Source of the DNA: Branchipolynoe longqiensis
Lineage: Eukaryota > Annelida > Polychaeta > Phyllodocida > Polynoidae
NCBI GenBank assembly: GCA_030323885.1
Contig: CM059187.1
Coordinates: forward strand, 124,114,737-124,178,736
Length of the DNA: 64,000 nucleotides
Direction: 5' to 3'
The notes beneath the pieces are model-generated. The model made no database searches and had not been told where the DNA came from. It saw only the letters and a program-made list of their open reading frames with translations. Positions 21,340 to 32,083 of the stretch are shown piece after piece (position 1 is the first letter of the stretch; every line of letters begins with the position of its first letter). The translations under genes were made by a program, and so were the position numbers.

Positions 21340-21612
21340 GTCGGGTGAGAATGGTGGTGTGGGTGTTGGGGGCGTAGGTGTGGGGTGTGTGGGTGTGGGT
21401 GTGGGTGTGGATGTGGGTGTGGGTGTTGGTGCGGGTGTCGGTGTGGGTATGGATGTGGGTGTGGGTACGGGTGTTGGTGTGGGTGCGGGTGTTGGTGTGG
21501 GTGCGGGTGTTGGTGTGGGTGCGGGTGTTGGTGTGGGTGCGGGTGTGCGTGTGCATGTGGGTGTGGGTGTGGGTGTGGGTGTGGGTGTGGGTGTGAGTGT
21601 GGTGTGGATGGC
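21340..21612. repeat. GT-rich minisatellite
   Basis: 18-bp units GGTGTTGGTGTGGGTGCG and 6-bp GGTGTG units. It is open in several frames, giving spurious VGVGVGAGV and CGCGCGCW proteins. Confidence 0.95.
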
Positions 21613-22205
21613 GATGTGGGTTTGGTGGGGGTAGGACTGAGTGAGGTGGTGTTGTTGGGGGCTGGATGGTTAGGGTTGGGTACTGTGGAGTGGTGTACTT
21701 GGGGGTGGGTATGTTGGCGTTGGGTGGGGGTTGGATTGAGGTGGGGTGGTAATGGGTGGGATGGGGTGCGATTGGGTTAGGTTTGGGGTGGGATGAGGTG
21801 GGATGAGGTATGGTGAGGTGGGATGCGATTGGCTGGAGTTAGGTAGGGTGGGATTGAGTAGGGTTGGGTTAAGTTGGTGTTAGGTTTGATGTGGGGGGGT
21901 GGGGGGATGGGTGGAGTTGGGTAGGGTGGGATTGAGTAGGGTTGGGTTAGGTTGGTGTTAGGTGTGGGGGAGTGGAATGGGTGGAGTTGGGTAGGGTGGG
22001 ATTGAGTAAGGCTTGGTTAGGTTTGGGGTAGGGTGGAGTGGAGTGGGATGGGGTAGGATGGATGACGATTCAGCGGAGTGGGGCATGGGTACCGGTAGGC
22101 GTGTGAGGTGGGGATGGGGTGGGGGTGGAATGGGGATGGGGTGAGGAAGGAGTGGGATCGGATGGGTGTGGGATGGGGTGGGGATAGGATAGGATGAGGG
22201 AGAAG
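21613..22205. repeat. G-rich minisatellite
   Basis: Contains GGAGTTGGGTAGGGTGGGAT three times at about 21833-22000, and GGTGGGATGAGG words elsewhere. Isolated TTAGGGTTGGG words are present but no telomeric array. Confidence 0.85.
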
Positions 22206-22239
22206 AGTGAGCCTTTTTGAGATTGTTCGGTCCACCACT

Positions 22240-23060
22240 ACCGCCCCACCCCTACTTGAACACTCCCACTCCCACTCCCACCCCCCCCCCCCCTCACACA
22301 CACACGACCTTCACCACCTTTACATCAGAACTCCGACAACTCACCGCGCATGCGCCTATTTACTTTATTTACCATTCACAACAGACACAGGGCGAGATGA
22401 ATCCTCGCCCCCACCACCAGGCCCCTCACCACCCCTTTCCTCACCACACCGCCCCCTCGCCACCCCACCCCTCACCACCAGGCCCCTCACCACCTCAGCC
22501 CGCCATCTCACCACCTCACCTCGCCACCATACCACCATCGCCCCTCACCACCCCGCCCCTCACCACCACGCCCCCTCACCCGCCCACCTCACCCCGTCAC
22601 CTCACCCCGCCACCTCTCTACCCTGCCACCTCACCACCCTCGCCCCTCAGCACCCCGCCCTTCACCACCCCGCCCCTCACCACCCCACACCCTTACCAGT
22701 CTGTCCCTCACCACCCTCACCCGTCATCACTTCGCCCCTCACCTCCCCTCACCTCCCCTCACCACCTCGCCCCTCACTAACTCACCACCTCGCCCCTCAG
22801 CACCCCTCACCACCCCGCCCCTCACCACCCTGCACCCTGACCAGTCTGTCCCTCACCACCCTCACCCGTCATCACTTCGCCCCTCACCTCCCCTCACCAC
22901 CTCGCCCCTCACCACCTCACCACCCTCGCCCCTCACCACACCGTTCCATCACCACCTCGCCCCTTCACCACCCCTCACCACCTCGCCCCCTCACCAATCC
23001 GCCCCCTCACCAATCCGCCCCCTCACCACCTCACCACGCCTCCTCCTCACCCTGTCCACA
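22240..23060. repeat. C-rich CCCCTCACCAC minisatellite
   Basis: Units around CGCCCCTCACCACC, with a larger repeat including CAGTCTGTCCCTCACCACCC (about 22695 and 22842). The 286- and 187-codon plus-strand frames are compositional. Confidence 0.9.
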
Positions 23061-23767
23061 GAGCTAACCCACAATACGCCTACAATTCGGCGCACACTAC
23101 ATGTGCTAACATGCGTCAAATCGGATCGTGTTTTAACAGTAAATTGCCGTCCCGCCGCCGTCAACACGGCGCGCTATTTGTGAGTTTCCATTTCCACTTG
23201 TCCGTGACCGAGAGGCGGGCGCGGGTCAACACGGGAGGTGTGCAGAGAAAATACGCCGCGCGGGTGACGGTGTCTCGAGAATGTTTGGTTCGCAGATAAA
23301 GGGGCGTTTGACACAGTAATGACAGACAGCTCCGTACACAATACACCGACGCGCCACCTGGATACTGACGTGTTCATAAAAACAGACAGAATCCATTTTA
23401 AAAAACCTCCATATATATATTTATAGATGTATATAGTCAGGCTAATTTGATAAATGGGCCATACATTTATAGTTATCGAATCTGAATAGTGTACGTGTTT
23501 TTGTTTTGTTGTTGTTTTTATGCAAGCAGACGACAAATCTGGATTCAAAATATATTAGTGCATTTTGTTAACAAAACGATGGAAGTGTAACACAGTGAGG
23601 CTTGGGTGTATCAGGAACGCTTGCTTATTTTCATAGTGTCGATTGAGGCTATTTTATCTTGTTATTTTAAAATGTAAAAGAAAACCTGAAAGGTACAGAG
23701 CACCTTCGGTAAAGACAAATATGGTAAAGCGTTTCCGTGCGCTTGCACTCCCTTTCATTCTCCCTCT
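23061..23767. other. Unassigned, CpG-rich then AT-rich
   Basis: CpG-rich at 23100-23350 (GTCCCGCCGCCGTCAACACG, GCCGCGCGGGTGACGG). It has a CTCF-like GCGCCACCTGG at 23350. No gene is visible. Confidence 0.4.

Positions 23768-23798
<31 letters not shown>
23768..23798. repeat. (TA)n microsatellite
   Basis: TA run that continues at 23954-23994 on the far side of the pogo-A insertion. Confidence 0.95.
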
Positions 23799-23801
<3 letters not shown>

Positions 23802-23953
23802 TAAAAACCTCTCTAACCGACCACCTCCACAGATCGACCACTCCCCTATATCGATCGCTTATTTGGGTACCATTGTAAGTTCTAACTGCATACACCGACT
23901 ATCTCCCTCTGAAAGTCGGTCCCAAGGTCGGTCGATTTAGAGAGGCTTTGCTG
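23799..23953. mobile_element. Pogo-A MITE, copy 2, inside (TA)n
   Basis: CAGTAAAAACCTCTCTAACC at the left and GAGAGGCTTTGCTG at the right. Both sides are TA repeats, so it was inserted into one microsatellite. Confidence 0.85.
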
Positions 23954-23963
23954 TATATATATT

Positions 23964-23996
<33 letters not shown>

Positions 23997-23999
<3 letters not shown>

Positions 24000-24272
24000 T
24001 GGGATGATCGAATGAGTTGACCGTGAAAAAGAAATGTGATACTTGTCACTTCCTAGCCTGGAACTCTGCATTATATTAGGATAGGGCAAGGACTGGTTGG
24101 CTCAGTGTCAGGATAATGTGACTGAGTGGGATATCAGGTCATGGTGCTGACAGCTTGAACTCTCAGTGAGGAAGCACTATAAAGTGGCAATGAGTGTGCA
24201 CTGTCACAAGTCAGTACCCGTCCTGATAAGACCTTAGATGTTGCCAGGACATAAAACTCCAACAACCAACCA
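23997..24272 (+). mobile_element. SINE-A with a deleted head
   Basis: Starts CAGATGGGATGATCGAATGA, loses about 70 bp of the tRNA-like head including the B box, then continues through the body to GACATAAAACTCCAACAACC. Confidence 0.85.
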
Positions 24273-25171
24273 ACCTATGTATGGTTGGGTGTGTTTGTGT
24301 ACATTATTTATACCTACTAATAATGTGGATATAAATAACGGCAGCCCCTATACACCGTGAGCTAACTGTCACTCTGCTCACATACCCACAAAACTGGTTC
24401 TTGCCGCTGCCGTAAGAGGGTGGGTCGGTGGAAGAAAGCGTCTATGCTGCTGCCATGAATGCAAACTTACCACAGTTCTCCTCTGGGATGGCCGACGTTG
24501 CCACATGTCAACCTGTCAGTTCTGAAACATCTGCGCTTGCTAAGCAGCAGCAGTTGTGGGGCTGGTCAATCTTGACGTGGCGACATTTTGTTTTGATTTC
24601 AACGGAGATCTATATTCTAGAGTATTCTGGGAATGTGACTGCACCCTTCTTCTACCCCGTTCATTCCTTCGTGAAATACACCCTGTTTGTTTACTATTAA
24701 TTGCACTAAACCTGGTAATCACTGGGCTGTTTTATGATGCATGGTTTTGTATTTGTGGTCATAGGAAGGGCGAGTATGGAAGTGGCAGAAGAAAACGAGG
24801 AGAGGATGAAGGGTGGGGGGTGAGAAGGTGGGGCTGAAAGAGAGCAGGAGAAAGGACATAGGTATGGACGAGCGTAGCAGCGGGTGAGGGGGACCAGAAA
24901 GGGAAAATGATGTTCTGGATATGTGTTTCATTTCAATGTTACATGAGTGATATAAACGTATTGCTCAATGTGTATGAGATCAAAATAAAAAAATGAAATA
25001 GCTCTTTTTTTTTTTTAAATTTTAAACTCTGTCTGACATGTGCATATGTAATTTGTAAACTTTCATATGAACATGGATTCTGTTATTATTTGGAACGTTT
25101 TCTGCGATTATTTGGAGGATTTTCAGTTTGGAGTTTCCATGTCACTGATTAGTGCCAAGTTTTAGAGAATG
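24273..25171. other. Unassigned sequence
   Basis: 24320-24390 (GTGGATATAAATAACGGCAG, GCTAACTGTCACTCTGCT) recurs at 55.42 and 55.88 kb around a MITE. A frame at 24428-24700 (+) reads EESVYAAAMNANLPQFSSGM but has no splice signals or recognised domain. A GA-rich patch lies at 24765-24900. Confidence 0.35.
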
Positions 25172-25264
25172 ACCTATATATATAATAATATATATATATA
25201 TATACATATAAAGTATATACACTGATGTATATATACGCATATACACATATATATATATATATAT
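25172..25264. repeat. Interrupted (TA)n microsatellite
   Basis: TA blocks with short interruptions such as CATATAAAGTATATACACTG. Confidence 0.95.
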
Positions 25265-25689
25265 AATAGGTGAAGATGACGAAAACAGAAAGATAGAGAA
25301 GAGACAGAAAGAGAGAGACATGGAGAGACCAACCTGTTAACGGTATGACCACTAAAACACCTCAGACAACACACATTCACAGAAGCAAGCAGCACTTCTT
25401 GCCATTAAATTAAAACCGACTGTGGAAAGCAAGAGCCAAAGGAGGACTCTGTTGAGAAAACAAACCAGGTGGGGCCTCGCGGTGGTATAACGCACAAGGC
25501 GCCGAGACTAGCCACCAGTGACAGGCCCGTGTCAGGTATAGAGGTCCGAGGGACGAGGCGGGCTTGTCGGGGTGAGTGTGCCTAAACAAACTTGTTTTGG
25601 CTGACAGGAATTGTTTGACAGGAGTGCGGGTACTTGAGGATGGTTATAGATGGCCGTGCCGGGACGCACGAGTGCACGGTCCCGGGGAA
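25265..25689. other. Unassigned sequence
   Basis: GGCCTCGCGGTGGTATAACG at about 25474 resembles a tRNA-type A box, but no convincing B box follows. The 3' part is GC-rich. Confidence 0.3.
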
Positions 25690-25912
25690 AAGAGCCAGAG
25701 GGGACGGAGAAGGGGGAGGGGTTGGGAGGAAGGGGAGGGGCGGAGAGAGAGGGGGAGGGGATATACTGATAGAGGGGGAGATGGGGAGGGGGAAGCTGGA
25801 GAGAGGCGAGGGAGAGAGAGCGAGAGAAAGGGGGAGGGGGGTAGAGGGAGGGAGAGAGAGGGGGGAGGGGAGGGAAGGGAGGGAGAGAGAGTAGGGGTGC
25901 GGTCTGTGTGAA
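25690..25912. repeat. Polypurine GGGGAGAGAG tract
   Basis: About 220 bp almost wholly purine on the plus strand. Antisense frames rich in PPLSLPLPP are artefacts. Confidence 0.9.
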
Positions 25913-25962
25913 GTGCCCAACATATATCCAACAGATGTTACCCACAGGATTAGGTTAGACGT

Positions 25963-26190
25963 TAAAATTGCATAATCCGATGGTTTAAAAAAAAAAGTTG
26001 TCTGCTATATTTCCCTTTTCACATAGATATATCAGGTTCATCGTTATAACCTATTTTATTTTAGTTTGATTTAAAAAAATAGAAAATGGGGCTAACCTTG
26101 CAGATATCTAAAGTGTAAACATGATACTAAATTAATTTCGGTGTGCATAAGGAAATGCTCGACGCAGGCTTTTGTTGGCCCCCTTAAAAA
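25963..26190 (+). mobile_element. TTAA-1 MITE, diverged 5' part
   Basis: ATTGCATAATCCGATGGTTT, then a recognisable arm (CTAACCTTGCAGATATCTAA, AGTGTAAACATG) to the middle of the element. The matching 3' part may be at 26425-26525, separated by TA-rich DNA. Confidence 0.6.
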
Positions 26191-26202
26191 ATATACATAC
26201 AT

Positions 26203-26205
26203 ATT

Positions 26206-26241
<36 letters not shown>

Positions 26242-26308
26242 TATATATGTATGTATTAAATATATATATATATTAAATATATATATATATTAAATATATA
26301 TATATAAG
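26203..26308. repeat. (TA)n with TTAAATA units
   Basis: TATATATATATTAAATA repeated several times. Confidence 0.95.
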
Positions 26309-26424
26309 TCATGTTTTTAAAGCAAAATAAAAATAATAAATTTGTTTATAAAAAAAGCTAAATAAAAAAGCAGCATATGACTTGCATCAAACTGCAATCA
26401 ATGTTTAATGATCACAACAGCATT

Positions 26425-26525
26425 CAAGTTGGATATATAGGATCAAACCTAGGTCATTGTTTTTTTTTTATCTTCTTTAAAAAAAGAAGAATCGCTGCTT
26501 TCCTCGGACTATGCAGCTTCAAACG
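26425..26525 (+). mobile_element. TTAA-1 MITE, diverged 3' end
   Basis: GGATCAAACCTAGGTCATTG and CGGACTATGCAGCTTCAA correspond to the right arm of the family. Confidence 0.6.
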
Positions 26526-26956
26526 CTATAGCGAAGCGCTCACTCCTGAAACCACAGTTGGTGGACGCGTCTGCTTTGGAATTATGAATAACCACACTGG
26601 AGGAATACACTAGGAGCTGATTGTAAGAAAATGTAATTTCCAGCTGAAGCCACACACATCCCCAACTTTTCAGAGGATGAGACTGGGGAGGGTGGGATGA
26701 GGGAGCCTGGCTGCTTGTTTGGTTGGTCGGTTTAAAACCCAATTTTAGTGTAATTGATCGATGGGAGGCTAGTAACATAGCGACCGGGTAAAGCGGACCG
26801 GCAGGCGTCCGGGACACTTCCGGGAAGAGGTGGGTTGTGGGAAGGGAACTGTCGGAATCGTTTACAGCGACATGGCACTGTCCGACATGCTCGGGGTCTT
26901 CTGGCCGGCACCGCCATCACACAACCCCAGGGTCCAACACAAACTGTACCGCCAAA
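26526..26956. other. Unassigned sequence with a short open frame
   Basis: In one plus frame about 26800-26953 reads GTVGIVYSDMALSDMLGVFW then PAPPSHNPRVQHKLYRQ and runs into the SINE tail. I recognise no family, and the flanking splice signals are poor, so I do not call it a gene. Confidence 0.25.
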
Positions 26957-27290
26957 TGGTTGGTTGGTTGGTTGTTGGACTTTTACATCCTGGCAACATC
27001 TAAGGTCATATCAGGATGGGTACCGACTTGTGATAGTCCACACTCATGGCGACTTTATAGTGCTGCCCCATTGGGAAATCAGGCCGTCGGCACCATGGCC
27101 CGATATCCCACTCAGTCATCTTATTCTGACAGTGAGCTAACCAGTCCTTGCTCTATCCTATTAATGCCGAGCGCCAGGCTAGGAAGCGACAAGTATCAAT
27201 TTTAAAGTCATTCATTGGTTTGACTCGACTGGGAACCGAACTCCCAACCTTCCGCATGCGAAGCCCCGCATTCTACAATGTAGGGTGTAG
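26957..27290 (-). mobile_element. SINE-A, near full length
   Basis: Tail side shows (GGTT)n and TTTTACATCCTGGCAACATC. Good body. Degenerate head near TTCCGCATGCGAAGCCCCGC. Confidence 0.85.
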
Positions 27291-27715
27291 CTCCCTCTCT
27301 CCCTCTCTCTCCCTGCAGCCAGTCAGTCACTCGACCTCCCAGCATCCGCTGACTCTCCCTCCCCTCAGATGTTTGAAGAAACCGACTACATACATGTATT
27401 CAAAGTCAGGGGGTCCCAGTGACAACAAAAAGCACACAAACAAAATGAAAAAGTAGGGGGTCCAGGGGCATGTTCCCCCCGGAAATGTGCATAACCTACT
27501 ATGAAAATAGTTTAATCTGACACCTACTTGGAAATATGTTGGCCTTGAAATTCCAACTGTTTTAAGACTTCAACTAAGTTCAAGACTAACACATAATTAA
27601 AAGTAAAAGTTCTTTTGTGGTTATGATTTCCCCCCTGCTGTTTTGGAAACTCCGTTTTCGCTGAAATCAGCGATTTCGCTGAGAAATAGGATCCCTGCAA
27701 ATTAAATACAGTATA
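27291..27715. other. Unassigned sequence
   Basis: A short CTCTCCC run at 27290-27312, then AT-rich DNA including the inverted pair CGCTGAAATCAGCG at about 27658. No gene. Confidence 0.4.
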
Positions 27716-27935
27716 AAGGATGTTGAAATGTGCATAGTCTGGTGGTTGTGAGTTCATTGCCATAATTGTGTATGAATGTATATGAATCATCGTTATTATC
27801 TACTTTACGTCAGTTTGAAGTTATTTTAGTTTAAAGAGTTAACTTTTGGGATATTTAAAGTGAAAACATGTCAAGTTAATTTTGATGTGCCCATTAAAAT
27901 GCTGAACCCCATTGGCTCAGCAGTGACACTGACAG
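27716..27935 (+). mobile_element. TTAA-1 MITE, diverged 5' part
   Basis: GTGCATAGTCTGGTGGTTGT then TATCTACTTTACGTCAGTTT and AAAGTGAAAACATG, as in the left arm of the family. It ends before the palindrome's right half. Confidence 0.65.
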
Positions 27936-27951
27936 GGTCTTAACAATTAAA

Positions 27952-28307
27952 TTAAAGTTGCACAGTCCAATGGTTTTGAGTTTCTGTCACTTTTCTGAGA
28001 TAACTATATTAAACTGATTGTCATAATCTACCTTACTTATGTTTGAAGTAATTTTTATTTTAAATGTCTAAGTTTTCAGATATTTGAAGAATACAGATGT
28101 AATATTAGTTTTGGCAAGCATGCCAAAACTCTGACACCATATACTTCAGCAAAAACATGTTCTCGTAAATTGCCTCGGTATTCCCTTCTATTTGGCAACA
28201 AATGCCTAATAAGTGTACCAGTATCTAAGCCTAGATCTGTAAAATTAATTCTAGATAATTATTTTGTTTTTGAAAATTTGATGCTTCATCGGACTATGCA
28301 ACTTTAA
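27952..28307 (+). mobile_element. TTAA-1 MITE, full copy
   Basis: TTAA/AGTTGCACAGTCCAATGG at the left, CATCGGACTATGCAACT/TTAA at the right, centre TTTTGGCAAGCATGCCAAAA. Confidence 0.9.
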
Positions 28308-28429
28308 CTCGAGGTTAACAAAAATTTAATTAACTTATTATTCTTTCGATGCAACAATGCACTTTTAATGAGGGCACCTGCCCATGTAGGACCAAAGGTG
28401 CATGTAGGACCAAATGTACATGTGGAACC

Positions 28430-28494
28430 AAATCTAGGCCAGTGTTTTAGTTTAGAAATTTGATGCTTTCATCGGATTATGCAGCTTTAAAAAG
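28430..28494 (+). mobile_element. TTAA-1 MITE, 3' fragment
   Basis: CAAATCTAGGCCAGTGTTTT followed by TCATCGGATTATGCAGCTTT. Only the right arm is present. A short tandem repeat TGTAGGACCAAAGGTGCA precedes it (28385-28430). Confidence 0.7.
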
Positions 28495-28519
28495 TCACGA
28501 TGCGTCAACTATTGGGTGC

Positions 28520-29245
28520 TTAATGTTGCACAATCCGATGAATTTGAGTTTTTCTCATTTTGTAGATCAACATTTTAGGTTGGTTGGGATAATCCGCCTA
28601 ATTTCATTTTGAAGTAACTTTGATTTAAAATGGCTAACTTAGGATATATTTGAAGTGTAAAGCTAAGATTCCTTACACGCGGTATGTGGCATGCGGTATT
28701 CGAATGCGAATGCGGCAAAAAATCTAAATGCCTTGAAGTCAATGGGCTACAACCATTACACGCAGTATGCGAATGCGAATGCGACAACTCGATCGGTCCC
28801 TGTAGCGATCGGTGCGGCATGCGGTATGCGAATAGAAACATCAGTCGCACTTGCCCATTAGTTTTTGATGAGGAGAGGCGACTGAGCATTACGGAACGGT
28901 CACACACCAGGGTGCAGAGGGGAAACATATGGTAGTGGTGGTGGTGGGGTTACGGGTTTGCATACCGCGTAGAAGGAATCCTCCCATTCGCATACCGCAT
29001 ACCGCATGCCGCATGCCGCATACCGCGTGTAAGGAATCTTAGCTTCAGCCTGCAAAATTAATTTTGGTGTGCTTGTCAAATCTTTGACTCGATAGCCATC
29101 AGCAGTAACATGTTCTACTAAATTGACTGAATATTCCCTCTATATTAATAAGGGCATTAGTATGTAGGTTGGCTATGTGGAATAAAATCTAGGTAAGTGT
29201 CTTGGTTTTGAACATTTAATATTTTTATTGGACTTACTATTGATG
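28520..29245 (+). mobile_element. TTAA-1 MITE split by a WORD element
   Basis: Left part 28520-28660 starts TTAATGTTGCACAATCCGATG. Right part 29045-29245 continues at CAAAATTAATTTTGG and ends near TATTGGACTTACTATTG, with a decayed terminus. The two parts join cleanly when 28661-29044 is removed. Confidence 0.75.
28661..29044. mobile_element. WORD element, GCGAATGCG type
   Basis: TIRs AGCTAAGATTCCTTACACGC and the complement GCGTGTAAGGAATCTTAGCT. Left flank GTAA, right flank TCAG. The interior is made of GCGAATGCGAATGCG, TATGCGGCATGCGG and complements (CGCATACCGCATGCC). Two further nested copies are at 47.2-48.0 kb. Confidence 0.85.
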
Positions 29246-30056
29246 TTCTCGTGAAATGCATGGTTTATTTTTCATATTCAAACTATGTTGATTATTATTA
29301 TTTCACGTATTTTGTGACTGCATATTCTAAAATGTATATATTGTAACGATTTGATCGGTCTGGCTAGGTTGGTTCCATGAGTTTTTAGAAGCGTAAATAG
29401 CGATGAAAGAATGAGACCCAACCAGCTCTTACATGGCCACTGGGTCGACTTAACAAGCCCTTCATTGAGCATACATTTTCACAGAAATTCTCCCCATTCT
29501 TTACACTATTGATATGGTGTCATTGAAACATAGGTGGATGCATAGTAAATTTCAAATAGACTTCAAACACTTTAATCTGTGCCATGCATAAATTTTAAAA
29601 ATGCATTATGTCTGAATATGGAACAACTATATATATATTTTTATTTTTTTTATTTTGTAATTTGTATATATATATATATAATAAATATACATTGCAGCAA
29701 GGGTACACAAGACATGGAAGCATGAAGTTGGGATAACATAGCTTTATTCTGGGCAGTCCCCGGAGGCATTACATCAGTGGGTAGGGGACTGCCAAGAGCT
29801 GTAAGGGACAAGGTCATGGGTGATCGCAGTCAGATATGGAGGTGAGATGAGTGAGGTGAGGCGTATGAGCAAGGCGATGATCAAAGACATATGATGGTAA
29901 CTAGTGGGTAACATTTAGTTACTTAAGAGGATAGAATAATACATAATATAAGAGTATAATAAGTATAGTATATAAGTATGATCAAATTAATTTATAGTGA
30001 TTCATTATATTATGATTAATAAGAAATAGAGAGATAATAATTATAGTTATATAATG
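29246..30056. other. AT-rich unassigned sequence
   Basis: TA-rich at 29623-29690. At 29690-29840 there is CATAGCTTTATTCTGGGCAG followed by TCCCCGGAGGCATTACA, possibly a retroelement terminus read antisense. No protein is recognised. Confidence 0.35.
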
Positions 30057-30443
30057 TTATGATTAATTTGTGGGGTGGCTGGGCAGGTAGAAAGTTTGTT
30101 GTGGTCAGTTCTGTGGTTGGGAGCGGAGTGACCCACAAGGGGTTTGCAGCTGAGGAGCTCAGGAGGGGGAGCATTTTGATTGGCTGATGTGGAGGCCAAA
30201 CTGGCCTGGAGAGGTGAGGGGAGGGGCCAGGAAGGGTGCTTGGCATTTGGTGTGTTTATGGTTGTGCCCTCCCCCCCCATGTCCCCCCCTCCCCGCCCAG
30301 GCCCTTCTTGCCACGGGGGGCGGCAGGGAGATGGAAAATGGGGGGGGGGGGGGAGGGGAGCCCAATGGCTTCGCTGCCCTGTGCACCCCGCAATGACCCC
30401 ACATGAGCCGAAATTCATTCCACACTATTATAATTTGTATATA
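30057..30443. other. GC-rich unassigned sequence
   Basis: Contains GGCTGATGTGGAGGCCAAAC and a poly(G) run at about 30341-30353. Overlapping frames on both strands show no motif. Confidence 0.4.
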
Positions 30444-30445
30444 TA

Positions 30446-30481
<36 letters not shown>
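30444..30481. repeat. (TA)n microsatellite
   Basis: TA run. Confidence 0.95.
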
Positions 30482-30484
<3 letters not shown>

Positions 30485-31029
30485 TTACATCAAGAAGAGC
30501 TCACTGGGTTGTTTCTGGAAGGTGCACTCATATAACAATCACACGCTAGCTGGGTCTTCCTTGTTGCTCTTATTATGTCTCTACTACTAGCCGGAACCAG
30601 CACCCCTTCCATTCAGCCCACTTCCGCTGGGCTAGGTGGCGCCACCTGCCATTCTGTGAGCTACCATCTGCGATATTTCAGTACATGCCAGATTTTTACT
30701 TACAATACAGATGCATATAGGTTGAGACCACTTATCTGACCGGACCCCTTCTAGCAGGTCTACCTTTATTAAAATGAACCTAAAATAAATTGTTGACCAG
30801 TGAACCCATCTCAAGCAGTTACTAACGTTCTCTAAACGCAGTTATCTAAACGCATGCGTCAATACCACAGCAATATTTACCACAAGGCCTCATTATATCT
30901 AAACAACCATAACGCATGTGTTTATACTATTAAGTTATAGTGTATCTTTGCTATAGTGAGCTGTCATCAACACTTCCATGTTTATTTACATGACTCAGCA
31001 ATTTATCAGAGTAATACATATCCCATCAT
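30482..31029. other. Unassigned sequence
   Basis: AGGTGGCGCCACCTGCC at 30638 is a palindromic CTCF-like motif. No gene. Confidence 0.35.
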
Positions 31030-31049
31030 AGATAATGAACGCATACTAC

Positions 31050-31357
31050 ATTACATGACATTATTATTACTATTATTATCACCACCACCACCATCATTAT
31101 AATCGCTGTGTTTTGTTATTATTATTGATTTTATTCTTATTCTTATTGTTAGTAGTTTTGTTAATCACTTGGGTACCATGTAATGACATGAAGATACTTA
31201 TTTAAATCTATCTATCTATATATTATTATTATCATCACCATTATTATTGCTGTTGCTTTGTTATTATTATTGATTTCTTTCTTACTCTTATTCTTATTCT
31301 TTTTTTATTCACTTGGATGCCAGGTCATGCCACGATGATACTCATTTAAATCTACCC
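31050..31357. repeat. Tandem duplication built on (ATT)n
   Basis: Two copies of a 150-bp unit (about 31060-31205 and 31215-31357). Each has ATTATTATCA, TTTGTTATTATTATTGATTT, CACTTGG and CTYATTTAAATCTA. Confidence 0.8.
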
Positions 31358-31778
31358 AGCCTCAATCTAGCTGGTTAATCTAGCAACCCATGATTAAGTA
31401 CATACTTGCATACAAGTGGGCAAATTTGTCACCACCAGTATATGGTTTGTTGTATTTTTTTTGTTCATCCTTTTGGGGGTGGAGGCGTTTGAGTAGTTGA
31501 TGATGTCTAAAGAAATTTAAAATCCTCATTCGCCAAAGCTAAATAGACGGGTTATATAAACAAGGCGGACCCCCCTCCTGTTGGGGCTGATTTAATGATC
31601 CCGTCTCGGGGCATCTTCTCAGAAGGAAAGGCTGGGTTGATAGATACTAACAGCTGGGTGGGTTGCCTGTCAATCTAGAGGCGGTCGGTTGGCGGTGGAG
31701 TGTTGGGGGGGGTTAGAGGCTAGCTGAAACAGTGAAAGGCGATCGGACCACGTGGTTACGAGCCTCACTACACAGGGT
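31358..31778. other. Unassigned sequence
   Basis: Nothing recognised. G-rich near 31700. Confidence 0.4.
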
Positions 31779-31985
31779 GTTGGTGGTGGTGGTGGGTGGT
31801 GCTGGTGTTGGTGATGGTGGTGGTGTTGGTGATGGTGTTGGTGGTGGTGGTGTTGATGGTGTTGGTGGTGGTGTTGGTGGTGTTGATAGGTGTTGATGGT
31901 GTTGGTGTTGTTGGTGGTGGTGGTGTTGGTGGTGTTGGTGGTGTTGTTGTTGTTGATGGTGGTGGAGGTGGTGGTGGTGGGTCGG
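31779..31985. repeat. (GGTGTT)n / (GGT)n microsatellite
   Basis: GGTGTTGGTGGTGGTGTTG-type hexanucleotide and trinucleotide mixture. Confidence 0.95.
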
Positions 31986-32083
31986 GAGAGGGGGTGAAGC
32001 CCTGCTCAGGAAGAAAGCAGCTGATAAATTAGACAAGGCTCACCTGTTGATATGGAGTCCATTTTGAATATCTAACTAAGTGC

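Noticed and set aside
21302..21780. GVGVGV and CGCGCG proteins
   Set aside because: Three overlapping phases of a GT-rich minisatellite.
21660..22010. Telomere-like TTAGGG words
   Set aside because: Isolated words in a G-rich minisatellite with no (TTAGGG)n array.
22207..23067. Plus-strand ORFs of 286 and 187 codons
   Set aside because: Low-complexity Pro/His/Ser read-through of the CCCCTCACCAC array.
24428..24700. 90-codon frame starting MEESVYAAAMNANLPQ
   Set aside because: Looks protein-like at first, but no splice sites, no recognised domain and no downstream continuation support it.
25470..25560. tRNA-like A box GGCCTCGCGGTGGTATAACG
   Set aside because: The expected B box is matched only partly (AGGTCCGAGGGAC), and no related copy is seen.
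26790..26955. Short frame with SDMALSDMLGVFWPAPPS
   Set aside because: No start context or good splice borders; it runs into a SINE tail, and I recognise no family. Mentioned in the feature list only as an observation.
28684..28935. 83-codon frame MWHAVFECECGKKSK
   Set aside because: It lies inside a GCGAATGCG-word element, and Cys/Glu alternation comes from the repeated word.
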